NCBI GenBank assembly: GCA_942493245.1 | Contig: OW818685.1 | Coordinates: 5,456,001 to 5,520,000, forward strand | Direction of reading: 5' to 3' | From: DAOPYU01 sp942493245 | GTDB lineage: Bacteria; Sumerlaeota; Sumerlaeia; UBA8349 | DNA length: 64,000 nucleotides | In this document: positions 51,724 through 60,343 of the stretch, piece after piece | How positions within the stretch are numbered: the stretch's first letter is position 1 | Layout: each line of letters opens with the position of its first letter | Notes under the pieces: model-generated | Told to the model about the DNA's origin: nothing | Databases searched by the model: none | Seen by the model: the letters and a program-made list of their open reading frames with translations, nothing else | Translations under genes and position numbers: made by a program

Positions 51724-53214
51724 ATGATCTTCTGGGTTCGGGATGTCTATCTTGACCACAATGCCACAACGCCGGTGGCGCCCGAGGTCCGCCGGGCCAT
51801 GGATCGTGCCCTGCGGAAAACTAATGGCAACGCTTCGTCCCTCCACACCCACGGCCGGGCCGCCCGGGGGGTGATCGAGCAGACGCGCCGTTCCGTAGCG
51901 GCGCTCCTGGGTTGCGCGCCTGAGCGCCTGTTCTTCACTTCGGGGGGGACGGAGGGGAACAACGCCATTATCAAGGGTGTCTTCAACCGGCGCGGCCAGG
52001 GACACATCATCACCTCGAAGATCGAACACGAATCGGTCCTGGGCGCCTGCCAGCAGATCCAGGCGATGGGGGGAGACGTTACGTTTCTGCCCGCGGGACG
52101 CGACGGCCGGGTCCGGCCCGAGGATGTCCGGACAGCCATCCGCGAGGATACGATCCTGATCTCGATCATGCACGGCAACAACGAAACGGGAGCGATTCAA
52201 CCGATTCCGGAGATCGCCGCCATCGCCCGGGAAGCGAAAATCCCCCTCCATACCGATGCGGTTCAGACTTTTGGGAAAATCCGCACAGATGTCGAGGAAC
52301 TGGGGTGTGAGTTCCTGACCCTGACGGCCCACAAGATTCGGGGACCGAAAGGGGTGGGCGTCATTTACTGGAGGGGCGGCGTCGAGTGGACCCCTCTCAT
52401 CGGGGGGGGCGATCAGGAACGGGGCTTGCGCGCCGGAACCGAAGGCGTCCACCAGATCGCCGGGCTGGGTCAGGCCGTCCAACTGGCCGGGGCGAACATG
52501 GAATCCGAATTCAAACGCCTTTCCGATCTCCGTTCCCGTTTCGTCGAGGAACTCCACCGGATCAAGCCCGACGTGCGAATCAACGAAGCCTCTCCCGCTC
52601 ATCAACTCCCCGGATCGCTCAACGTCACCTTTCCCGGTGTCGAGGGGATCCGCCTTCTCGCCGGACTGGATTGTTACCGGATCAGCGTTTCGATCGGTTC
52701 GGCCTGTACCGCCGACCGGATCGAACCCTCCCATGTTCTCCTGGGAATGGGGATCCGTGAGGCCGACGCTCTCTCGACTATCCGTATCAGCATGGGACGG
52801 ACCACCACCCTGGCCGATGTGCGTTACACGATCGCCGTTCTCCAGAAAGTCCTGAAGGGCGATCCTCCCGGACTGGCCTACCTGGATCCCCAGCACCTGA
52901 CGTTGGAACGGGTCCGGTCGGGCGAAGTCTTTCTGATCGACCTGCGTTGGCCCTATGAGCGGATGCTGTATCCCACCATTCCCGGCGCGAAGGAATGGAC
53001 CTGGATCAACTTCGAGCGGTATCTCAAGAAGATCCCGTGGGACCGGGAAGTGGTCCTGATGTGCGGAACGGGAGTATTCTCCTACGGCGCCGGGTACCGT
53101 CTCGCAAAAGCGGGACATCCCAAAGTCCGGGTAGTATATGGGGGATACGCGGCGTGGAAAAACCTCCATGAACGGGAAGCCGTACCCGTTTTCCCCGATG
53201 GGGAACCATCTTGA
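51724..53214 (+). CDS. Cysteine desulfurase fused to a rhodanese domain
   Basis: 496 residues from the ATG at 51724 (AGGAGG upstream). Residues 1-385 are a NifS/IscS-type desulfurase: YLDHNATTPVAPEV, SGGTEGNNAI, HGNNETGAIQP, the PLP lysine in LTAHKIRGPKG and the sulfur-accepting Cys in IGSACTADR. Residues 395-490 are a rhodanese with VLMCGTGVFSYGAGYRLAKAG holding the persulfide Cys. The fusion can pass sulfur from cysteine to its own rhodanese. In this operon it may build the Fe-S clusters of the radical SAM enzymes or donate sulfur to the product. Confidence 0.9.
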   Translation: MIFWVRDVYLDHNATTPVAPEVRRAMDRALRKTNGNASSLHTHGRAARGVIEQTRRSVAALLGCAPERLFFTSGGTEGNNAIIKGVFNRRGQGHIITSKIEHESVLGACQQIQAMGGDVTFLPAGRDGRVRPEDVRTAIREDTILISIMHGNNETGAIQPIPEIAAIAREAKIPLHTDAVQTFGKIRTDVEELGCEFLTLTAHKIRGPKGVGVIYWRGGVEWTPLIGGGDQERGLRAGTEGVHQIAGLGQAVQLAGANMESEFKRLSDLRSRFVEELHRIKPDVRINEASPAHQLPGSLNVTFPGVEGIRLLAGLDCYRISVSIGSACTADRIEPSHVLLGMGIREADALSTIRISMGRTTTLADVRYTIAVLQKVLKGDPPGLAYLDPQHLTLERVRSGEVFLIDLRWPYERMLYPTIPGAKEWTWINFERYLKKIPWDREVVLMCGTGVFSYGAGYRLAKAGHPKVRVVYGGYAAWKNLHEREAVPVFPDGEPS

Positions 53215-53284
53215 TACAGGGACTTCGGTGAACAAGATTTCCTTGTCAATCCGTCAAAATTCATGAGTGTGGGGGGAGACACAA

Positions 53285-53839
53285 ATGCAGCACGGCTGGT
53301 CGATCGGATTTATCGCGTTTTTCTCCCTGAGAATCCTGGTTGAACCGTTCATGCGGCCGCGCGAAACGGAAACACGTTCCACGCAGCGTGGGAGGATCTC
53401 GCTTCAGTTACTTTCCCTTCCCTTCCTTCTCTCCGGCGGGATGGTGGGATCTTATCTCTGGCGAGGAGGTCCCCCTTCTCTTCTTTTTTTTGCTCTGGGT
53501 TTTCTGTTGTTTTGCGTGGGATTCGTGGGTCGGGCGGTGGCGTTGCGGGAATTGGGACGCGGTTACAGTTTCTACCTCGATCCGGCGCCGACGGAAGGCC
53601 TGCGGACCCGTGGTCCGTATGCGTATGTCCGCCATCCCATCTACGCGTTTTATCTTATCGAGACGCTGGCTCTGCCAATGATCCGTTCCAATTGGATTTC
53701 CTGGCTGGCGCTTGCTGTGATAACCGGCGTGACCGTCTGGCGGATTCAGGAAGAGGAAAAAGCGCTCCTGACGCGCTATGGGGATGAATATCAGGCCTAC
53801 AGGGATAAGACGCATCGTCTTCTCCCCGGTATTTATTAG
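53285..53839 (+). CDS. ICMT/PEMT-like membrane methyltransferase
   Basis: 184 residues from the ATG at 53285 (GGGGGAGA upstream). Four to five membrane helices. The signature GPYAYVRHPIYAFYLIETLAL, EEEKALLTRYGDEYQAYRDKTHRLLPG (given in parts) is that of isoprenylcysteine carboxyl methyltransferase-type and phospholipid N-methyltransferase-type enzymes, which use S-adenosylmethionine at the membrane. As last gene of the operon it probably methylates the lipid product or its head group. A 70-bp gap follows the desulfurase gene. Confidence 0.85.
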   Translation: MQHGWSIGFIAFFSLRILVEPFMRPRETETRSTQRGRISLQLLSLPFLLSGGMVGSYLWRGGPPSLLFFALGFLLFCVGFVGRAVALRELGRGYSFYLDPAPTEGLRTRGPYAYVRHPIYAFYLIETLALPMIRSNWISWLALAVITGVTVWRIQEEEKALLTRYGDEYQAYRDKTHRLLPGIY

Positions 53840-54001
53840 AATGCAAAACTAAAAATTCCTGTCAGGAGAAAACGTTCTTGATCGTATTGGCCCTTCACAT
53901 TTTGAAGGTCCTTTCGATGTACTCGGGTGGGAGCGCATGGAGTAAGGGGAGGTTTCAAAAAACGTGTGCCCAAAGTGTGCCCAAAGGTGCCCCAAAACGA
54001 C
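53840..54001. other. Intergenic region after the operon
   Basis: About 160 bp between the methyltransferase stop and the tRNA-Cys terminator. It contains three near-repeats of GTGCCCAAAG (53965-53992). I see no gene. A location just beyond a tRNA 3' end is a common integration site, but no integrase or direct repeat of the tRNA end is visible. Confidence 0.35.
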
Positions 54002-54033
54002 AAAAAACCGCCAGATTTTAACTTGACGGTTTT
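54002..54033 (-). terminator. Terminator of tRNA-Cys
   Basis: On the minus strand AACCGTCA, a 10-nt loop and TGGCGGTT are followed by TTTT. It lies 42 bp downstream of tRNA-Cys. Confidence 0.75.
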
Positions 54034-54075
54034 CTCGGAATTTTCTATATGCCGTTGATTTTATTGGGCTTTGAG

Positions 54076-54151
54076 TGGAGGCGAGGATGGGAGTTGAACC
54101 CATGAATAGAGGTTTTGCAGACCTCCCCCTTAACCACTTGGGTACCTCGCC
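54076..54151 (-). tRNA. tRNA-Cys (GCA)
   Basis: Minus strand: acceptor GGCGAGG paired with CCTCGCC, anticodon stem GAGGT/ACCTC with loop CTGCAAA (anticodon GCA), T-arm ATGGG-TTCAACT-CCCAT. CCA is encoded. Confidence 0.96.
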
Positions 54152-54347
54152 TCAAATAACACTTCTGGCTTCCCCGCAGGCTTTTCGACCTGCAAGTCCG
54201 CCAAGGGAACGGTAAAATGGCATAAACGCCCCGGCCCGTCAAGCATTATGTCTCTACAAACAGGGAATTCTTTCCATCCGGTGGTCTGAATTCCTGGCGC
54301 CCGGTTGGTCAAATAAGGAGGTCGCCAGGACTCACAACTCGGCTTTT

Positions 54348-56549
54348 TCAACCGGGGTTTCCGGAATATTCGCCCTCGATCAGATGCTCCACCCGCCGGG
54401 CAAACTCCTCGGCCTCGCGGGCGGTCTGCTGGACGAATGCGTTGTCTTCGAGCGTGCCGAGTACGGCGTCCATCTCGGCCTGGGAGTCGTAAGTCACCGA
54501 ACGGAAGGGGTTGACGTGGTCGCGGGCGCGCGAGTCGCGGGTCCGCTTGGCAATCTCGAACTGGGTCATGCGGGCCAGATCGAGCGCCTCGACCCAGCGG
54601 GTCGGGATCAGTTCGTCCAGAGTCCACCCTTCGAGGCGCAACAGAGCGCCGAGAGCGTGCGCCGCCTTCTGACGCGGATAGGCCTCCCAGAGGCGGTCCT
54701 GCTCGGCATGCACGGCGTCCCAGTCCCCGAGTCGTCCGTTGCGGATCCCTTCGAGGAGCGCGTCGAGGTCGGCGGCGGTCATCACCTGCCCCCCCACATT
54801 GACCCAGGACGTGGCGCCCAGGGGTTCAAGGTTCGCCTTGAGCGCGTCGAGGTTCGACACTCCTTGCGCTTCCATGAATTCCAGCAAGGTTCGAACCGCA
54901 TAATAGTGAACCATTTCGCGATAGGCCTTCCAGGCACACCCCGCCTTGAGCACACGCACCGGGCGTTTGGAGTGCTCGACCCCCTCGGCCAGAATGTCGA
55001 GGCGGTCGGCCTCGGAAGTTTCCGTCCACATGCCACGTGGGGCATTCTCAGGTGCCTCGGTGCCGTTTGGCGTCGTTTCGGCGGGTGCGGAATTGGAATC
55101 CGAGGCTTCCTGCGCCCGTTTCAGCGCCGCGCCGGTCCATTTTTCCAGAAGATCGAGCGCCTGAAAGATTTCCTCAACCGTGTCGGGCGCCAGGAAATGG
55201 GTTTCGATTTTCTGGTCTTTGCGCACCCGTTTGTCGCGGGCGGCGAATTTCCAGGCGTTGCGGGCCAGCGCGTAGAGGTTGTACAGGAACCAATAGGCGG
55301 GCCGCACCACGAGGCAGTCCTCCGAATCGTGATTGCTCATGAGCGAAAAGGGGAGGGGCAGGTCTATTTCGTAGGGATAGGCGCCCTTTGCGGCCAGCGT
55401 GAAGGACGCGAAGCGTGAGTTGTGTTTGAAGTTGGTCGAAAGACCCGGCCAGAAGCCCCGTTTGGCCAGAATTTCCCCGTCTGCCGCGCGCGAGTTGTGG
55501 TTCGACCCGATGGTCGAACCGGCGGCCACGTTCGACTGACCTTCCATGCACACGGCGATCAGGAACGAGTTGTTGTGGTGCTGGCCGTGGGAGGGAAACA
55601 GGAGCGAACTGCGCACTTCGCAACACTCGACAGCGGAGTTGTCCCCCACGACCGAATGGGTGAGCGCCGTGGCGTGGCAGAGATGCACATGGGGCGACAG
55701 AACGAAACGGCCGGCCTTCGACCCAAACCCGACATGGCATCCCCGGCCCACCAGACCGTCTTCGAGGTCGGCGCCCGCGCCCACGTGGGTCGGTTCGTCC
55801 GCGCTGCTTTCGATCGTGACGTTCTCGAGTCGGTCCGAGCCGTCAATGCAGGCGTGGGGACCGACCTGGACCCCCCGCAGGATGGGTACATGGAGGAGGG
55901 TCGCGCCGGTTTCGATCAAACCCGGACACCCACGTTGGCGCGCCCGCGTGGCCGCATCCTGCGATAATTTTTCGAGACGTTCGAGCAGGACGCGGTCGGC
56001 GCGGTGTTTGGCCCAGATCCACGCGTCGCCCACCCGCATACCGGGGAAGGGCTGGATGCCGCGTCCGCCCGCTTCGTTCCAGACTTCGATCCAGGGCGCG
56101 CGCTTCGGGTCTGCGCTGGCGACGCCAAACGTATCGCTCGGCGAGGCGCACAATTCTCCGAGGTCGAAGAGAATCACTTGGGCTTCGACCCGGTAACCGG
56201 ACAGGAGGCGCACGTGGTGAATGGCGCAGTTGGCGCCCACTTCGCAATACGCCAGAACGCTGTGGGTGACACCGGCTGGCTGGCGCACCGCTCCCCGTTC
56301 GAGAAAGACAGGCGTGAGGGGACCCAGACGCACAGCGCCTCGAAACTCATTCTGGCGCACCAGTCCGATCTCGAAGGGGTCCGCAATCCGTACGGCGCTC
56401 CAGTCGGTGGCGCGGTTGCCCAGACTCTGGAGTGTGACGATCTCCGCATCGGTCAAGGCGCGATAGGGGGCCCCCTCTTCTGAAGAAAGGCCCCAATTAA
56501 AATTCGATTCGGACATCCGATCGAGAGGACAGACCTGAACGGGTTTCAT
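54348..56549 (-). CDS. DUF4954 family protein with left-handed beta-helix region
   Basis: 733 residues. The start at 56549 is behind GAGAAG; Met12 is an alternative. YRALTDAEIVTLQSLGN is the characteristic opening of DUF4954, found in Bacteroidetes, Spirochaetes and related candidate phyla. Residues 95-370 have a hexapeptide-type rhythm (LHVPILRGVQVGPHACIDG, HVGAGADLEDGLVGRGCHVG, AAGSTIGSNHNSR) that makes a left-handed helix like sugar-nucleotide acyl/uridylyltransferases. The C-terminal third is helical. Activity unknown. It stands alone. Confidence 0.82.
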   Translation of the reverse strand: MKPVQVCPLDRMSESNFNWGLSSEEGAPYRALTDAEIVTLQSLGNRATDWSAVRIADPFEIGLVRQNEFRGAVRLGPLTPVFLERGAVRQPAGVTHSVLAYCEVGANCAIHHVRLLSGYRVEAQVILFDLGELCASPSDTFGVASADPKRAPWIEVWNEAGGRGIQPFPGMRVGDAWIWAKHRADRVLLERLEKLSQDAATRARQRGCPGLIETGATLLHVPILRGVQVGPHACIDGSDRLENVTIESSADEPTHVGAGADLEDGLVGRGCHVGFGSKAGRFVLSPHVHLCHATALTHSVVGDNSAVECCEVRSSLLFPSHGQHHNNSFLIAVCMEGQSNVAAGSTIGSNHNSRAADGEILAKRGFWPGLSTNFKHNSRFASFTLAAKGAYPYEIDLPLPFSLMSNHDSEDCLVVRPAYWFLYNLYALARNAWKFAARDKRVRKDQKIETHFLAPDTVEEIFQALDLLEKWTGAALKRAQEASDSNSAPAETTPNGTEAPENAPRGMWTETSEADRLDILAEGVEHSKRPVRVLKAGCAWKAYREMVHYYAVRTLLEFMEAQGVSNLDALKANLEPLGATSWVNVGGQVMTAADLDALLEGIRNGRLGDWDAVHAEQDRLWEAYPRQKAAHALGALLRLEGWTLDELIPTRWVEALDLARMTQFEIAKRTRDSRARDHVNPFRSVTYDSQAEMDAVLGTLEDNAFVQQTAREAEEFARRVEHLIEGEYSGNPG

Positions 56550-56912
56550 AGGCTTCTCTGTCTGAGCAGAAATTAGGTGAATCGTTTTTTTCCCGGAGTC
56601 CCGGACGCGCCGCCGTTTCCCGAAACGATCCGCCGCAACCGACTCGCAGAAAAGGGAGGCGCCGCATGGATTTTATAGCATGAGGCCCAAGGGAGGGAAA
56701 GGGGTATTTTTCAGCGGATTCCTTGTCCTTTGTGCCGATATTTGTCTTATTTGCCAGAAAGGAAGCCGCTCGCCCAACGAATAGCCGTTTCATTCTTGAC
56801 ATCTTATACCCGGCGTGGCACCAATCGTTGCGTTCCTGTGAAGATGACACAAAAATCGGAAATATGTCGAGATCTGAAAAAAATCGAACGACAGGCCGTG
56901 AGGAGAGAAGCG
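56550..56912. other. Intergenic region between divergent genes
   Basis: About 360 bp carrying the promoters of the DUF4954 and UroD-like genes. TTGACA (56796-56801) is present on the plus strand but no good -10 box lies 16-18 bp from it. No cobalamin riboswitch core could be seen. Confidence 0.4.
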
Positions 56913-58553
56913 ATGCTGACTGGAAGAGAACGGGTGCTGAGAGCGATTCGTTGTGAAGAGACCGACCGCGCGCCGTGGGTGCCGTTTGTGGGATGCCACG
57001 GCGGGGCGCTGCTGGGGGTGCCCGCCGACGCCTATCTGAAATCGGTGGATCACCTTGTGGCGGGCGCGGCCCGCGCCGTGGAACTCTACCAGCCCGATGG
57101 GCTGCCCGTGGTGTTCGACCTCCAGATCGAGGCCGAGACATTCGGATGCGAACTGGTCTGGGCGGACGAGAATCCTCCGTCGGTGGTCACCCATCCTCTT
57201 GCGATGGGTTCGGGAAAAACCTTGGCGGATCTGACAATTCCGGGGCCGAACGCGGGCCGCATCGGCCTGTCGCTCGAAGCCGCCCGGCGCATGCGCCTGG
57301 CCCATCCCGATCTGGCTCTCTACGGCCTCATCACCGGCCCTTTCACGCTCGCGCTGCATCTGCTCGGAACGGAAATTTTCATGAACATGTATGAAGACCC
57401 GGCGGGAGTCCACAAGTTGATGGAGTTCTGCGGCCAGGTGGCCCAGGCGATGGCGGGATATTATGTCGAGGCGGGGTGCGATGTGGTGGCCCTGGTGGAC
57501 CCGATGACCAGCCAGATAGGCCCCGATCAATTTCGCGAGTTTGTGACGCCCTACGTGGCGCCGGTGTTCGAGGCCGCCCGCAAGCGCGGCGCGCTGGGGT
57601 CGTTTTTCGTCTGCGGTCACGCGCAGCAGAACATTCAGGCCATGTGTGAATGCAAGCCGGACAATATCTCCGTGGATGAAAACATCAGCCTCGAGTACTG
57701 CCGCGAGATCTGCCTGGAACGGGGCGTGAGCGTGGGGGGCAACCTCCAGTTGACGTCCGTGCTCCTGCTCGGCAAACCGCTCGACGCGCAACGCAATGCG
57801 ATTGACTGTCTCGACGTGGGAGGAACGCGAGGCTTTGTCCTGGCGCCGGGATGCGACCTGCCCTATGCCACGCCCCCGGAGAACCTGGCCGCCGTGGCTC
57901 GTGTGGCGCTCGACGAGTACGAACGCGGTGTCGTCCGCGCAATCCAGACGGAACAGCAACAAACCGACCTGTTCGACATGGGCGACTACGGGAAAACCCA
58001 CAAGGTGATCGTGGACATTATCACGTTGGACTCCGAAGCGTGCGCGCCGTGTCAGTACATGGTCGAAGCGGTGCGCAACATTGCGCCGGAGTTCGAAGGG
58101 CTCGTCGAGTGGCGCGAGCACAAGATCAAAAAAGCCGAATCGCTCGTCTTCATGACCTCGCTGATGGTCAAGAACATCCCAACCATCTGCATTGACGGCC
58201 AGATCACCTTCGTCTCGCGGATTCCGAAAAAGGAAGAACTGGTCGGCGCCATCCGCCGCCGCATCTATGAGAAACTGCGCATGAAGATCCGCCAGCGCCA
58301 GGCCACGCTCTATGTTCTTGGGGATGGCGGCGAGACGTTTCAGGAAGCGCTCAGCCGCACGCAGCGCGCCGTGGCCGAACTGGGCGCCGAGGTCCAGGTC
58401 GAGCAGGTCACGAGCCAGACGGAAATCCTGTCCTACGGCGTGGACCCGTCCCAGACGCCCGCAGTCGTCTTGGCGCGCTATCAGGTGAAATCGGCCGGAA
58501 CCCCGCCCGAAACCGCAATCATCAAGGAATGGATCAAGGACGCCCTGTTGTGA
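56913..58553 (+). CDS. UroD/MtaA-like methyltransferase fused to thioredoxin-like domains
   Basis: 546 residues from the ATG at 56913 (AGGAGAG upstream). Residues 1-345 are a uroporphyrinogen-decarboxylase-fold protein of the corrinoid methyltransferase kind: LTGRERVLRAIRCEETDRAP, LITGPFTLALHLLG, and zinc-site candidates CGH near 230 and APGCDLP near 312. Residues 360-450 are a thioredoxin/glutaredoxin-like domain with CAPCQYM. A further thioredoxin-like segment to the end lacks CxxC. It may move methyl groups between a corrinoid and a thiol, with the redox domain tending the zinc thiolates. It overlaps the CobW gene. Confidence 0.82.
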   Translation: MLTGRERVLRAIRCEETDRAPWVPFVGCHGGALLGVPADAYLKSVDHLVAGAARAVELYQPDGLPVVFDLQIEAETFGCELVWADENPPSVVTHPLAMGSGKTLADLTIPGPNAGRIGLSLEAARRMRLAHPDLALYGLITGPFTLALHLLGTEIFMNMYEDPAGVHKLMEFCGQVAQAMAGYYVEAGCDVVALVDPMTSQIGPDQFREFVTPYVAPVFEAARKRGALGSFFVCGHAQQNIQAMCECKPDNISVDENISLEYCREICLERGVSVGGNLQLTSVLLLGKPLDAQRNAIDCLDVGGTRGFVLAPGCDLPYATPPENLAAVARVALDEYERGVVRAIQTEQQQTDLFDMGDYGKTHKVIVDIITLDSEACAPCQYMVEAVRNIAPEFEGLVEWREHKIKKAESLVFMTSLMVKNIPTICIDGQITFVSRIPKKEELVGAIRRRIYEKLRMKIRQRQATLYVLGDGGETFQEALSRTQRAVAELGAEVQVEQVTSQTEILSYGVDPSQTPAVVLARYQVKSAGTPPETAIIKEWIKDALL

Positions 58554-59449
58554 TCCCCGTCCCGATCGTTCTCCTGACCGGTTTCCTCGGCGCAGGCAAG
58601 ACCACCCTGCTCAACCGCCTGCTCGCGTGGCCCTCGCTGCGCGAGCGGCGGGTGGCGCTGCTGGTCAACGAGTTCGGTGCGCTGGGAGTGGACGGACGGC
58701 TCGTGCAGGCGGGGGGGCGCGCCCTTTATGAGATCAACAAGGGAAGCGTTTTCTGCATCTGCGTGAAGACCGATTTTATCGCGACCCTGACGGCGATCGT
58801 GGAGGGACCCGCGCCCGATCTGCTTCTGGTCGAAGCGACCGGTGTGGCCGAAACGCGCGACCTCGAGGCGTTTCTCGAATCGCCCGGGCTGAAAGGCCGG
58901 TTCGAGATCCGGGCAAATCTCTGCGTCGTGGACGCGGCGAATTTCCTCAAGGTGCTCCCGTTTCTGAAACCGGCCCGAGCCCAGGTCGAGTGGGCCGACG
59001 CGCTGCTCGTGAACAAGACCGACCTGGCGCCGGAAGGGGAAGTCCAGTCCGTGTGCGAGGTTCTGCGCTCTCTGAATCCCCACGCGCCAATCCGCTGCAT
59101 CGAGCGCGGCGCGATCGAGGACGGTTTTCTCGACACCGTCCGCCACATTCCCCGGGAGGGGCAGGCCGCCACGGAACCGCCGCCGGGCGTGTTCTCGTTG
59201 ACGCTCCGGCCCACGGGGCCGGTGAACCGGCGCGAATTCCTCGATCTTCTGCAATCGCTCGATCGGGAAATCCTGCGCCTCAAGGGCCACGTGGATTTTG
59301 GGGACGGGCTGGTTTTCATCGAAAAAGCCGGAAATCGGGTCGAGGAAAAATCCGCCCTTGACGGGAAAAGGGAAGCGGCGTTTGTGGTGATTGCCTGGCG
59401 GGTGAACGCAGAGATGCTGGAGAAACGGTTTCGCGCGGCGTGGGAATGA
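58550..59449 (+). CDS. CobW/COG0523 family GTPase, probable metallochaperone
   Basis: 299 residues from the GTG at 58550 (AAGGAC upstream, GTGA overlap with the previous stop); an ATG 21 bp earlier is possible. Walker A GFLGAGKTTLLN, switch region VNEFGALGVDG, a cysteine motif FCICVKTD that keeps two of the usual CxCC cysteines, LVEATGVAE, and NKTDL. The C-terminal half has the CobW_C beta fold. These GTPases deliver zinc or cobalt species to client enzymes. Translational coupling to the UroD-like protein suggests that protein is the client. Confidence 0.88.
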   Translation: MIPVPIVLLTGFLGAGKTTLLNRLLAWPSLRERRVALLVNEFGALGVDGRLVQAGGRALYEINKGSVFCICVKTDFIATLTAIVEGPAPDLLLVEATGVAETRDLEAFLESPGLKGRFEIRANLCVVDAANFLKVLPFLKPARAQVEWADALLVNKTDLAPEGEVQSVCEVLRSLNPHAPIRCIERGAIEDGFLDTVRHIPREGQAATEPPPGVFSLTLRPTGPVNRREFLDLLQSLDREILRLKGHVDFGDGLVFIEKAGNRVEEKSALDGKREAAFVVIAWRVNAEMLEKRFRAAWE

Positions 59450-59559
59450 GCCCTGTTGCGGTTGCGCTGCGGGCGCAAAGAAGGGTTTTTGTCAACGGAC
59501 CACGCTCGATGGTCCTATTGAACCCATCAGTCCTATCAGCCTATCCGTCCTCTTCTCGC

Positions 59560-60282
59560 TCACTTCCCGAACCGCAGCCGCCCAAGGTGCCAGAGGGTTC
59601 GGAAGGCCAGGAGGATTTCCTTCTGGGAAATTTTCGATTGTCCCTCGCGCCGGTCGGTGAAAATGATCGGCGACTCGACAATCCGCGCACCCTGGCGCTG
59701 GCAGAAATGCACCAGTTCCATCAGGCAGGAATAGCCGTGCGATGTGATCGCGTTCAGGTCCACCCGGCGCAGAAACTCGGTCCGGTAGAGGCGATAGCCG
59801 GTCGTGCAATCGTGCGTGCGCAGACCGCCGATGGTACGCGCCAGCAGATTGGCCGTGGCGCTCAGAATCTGGCGGTGGATTCCCCAGTTTCGGACGCCCC
59901 CTCCGGGGATATAACGCGACCCGATCACCACATCCGCGCCGGCCTGCGCCGCCGCCACCATCGCGGGCAAGTGCGCCGGGTCGTGTGAAAAGTCCGCATC
60001 CATCGTGCCCACCAGGTCGTAGTCGCGTTCGAGCGCGTAGCGGAACCCGGCGATGTAGGCCGTTCCCAGTCCCAGTTTGGCGGGCCGTTTGAGCAAATGC
60101 ACCTCCGGGCGCGTCTGCGTCAACCGCACGACCGCTTCGCCCGTGCCGTCCTGACTGGCGTCGTCCACCACCAGCACCTCGAACTCGACCCCCGGCGCCT
60201 GTTGCTCGAGCACACGCGCAATGAGCGACTCGATGTTCTCGATTTCGTTGTAGGTCGGGATGGTGATCAGCGCTTTGGTCAC
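59560..60282 (-). CDS. Polyprenol-phosphate mannose/glucose synthase (GT2, DPM1-like)
   Basis: 240 residues from a GTG at 60282 (AAAGGA upstream). IPTYNEIENIESLI, VVDDASQDGTGE, MDADFSHDPAHLPAM and GSRYIPGGGVRNW are those of dolichol-phosphate mannosyltransferase-type enzymes. GYSCLMELVHFC and RREGQSKIS complete the active site. It makes a lipid-linked monosaccharide donor at the cytoplasmic face. There is no C-terminal membrane domain, so it is the soluble short form. It lies 110 bp from the convergent CobW gene. Confidence 0.92.
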   Translation of the reverse strand: MTKALITIPTYNEIENIESLIARVLEQQAPGVEFEVLVVDDASQDGTGEAVVRLTQTRPEVHLLKRPAKLGLGTAYIAGFRYALERDYDLVGTMDADFSHDPAHLPAMVAAAQAGADVVIGSRYIPGGGVRNWGIHRQILSATANLLARTIGGLRTHDCTTGYRLYRTEFLRRVDLNAITSHGYSCLMELVHFCQRQGARIVESPIIFTDRREGQSKISQKEILLAFRTLWHLGRLRFGK

Positions 60283-60343
60283 GGGAATGGGTTCCTTTGG
60301 GGGGCTTGAAAAACGTTCCGGTCTTCAGCGAGAATTCCGGGCA

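Noticed and set aside
41563..53839. Aryl polyene gene cluster
   Set aside because: There is no AMP ligase, ammonia-lyase, outer-membrane carrier or MMPL transporter, and aryl polyene clusters do not carry Tes-like radical SAM pairs.
41563..53839. Ladderane pathway
   Set aside because: The mix of KS, ACP and radical SAM genes is suggestive, but no phytoene-desaturase-like gene is present and the rest of the genome shows no anammox trait here.
53840..54075. Integrated element at tRNA-Cys
   Set aside because: No integrase, no repeat of the tRNA 3' end and no change in gene style were found. The tRNA has a normal terminator.
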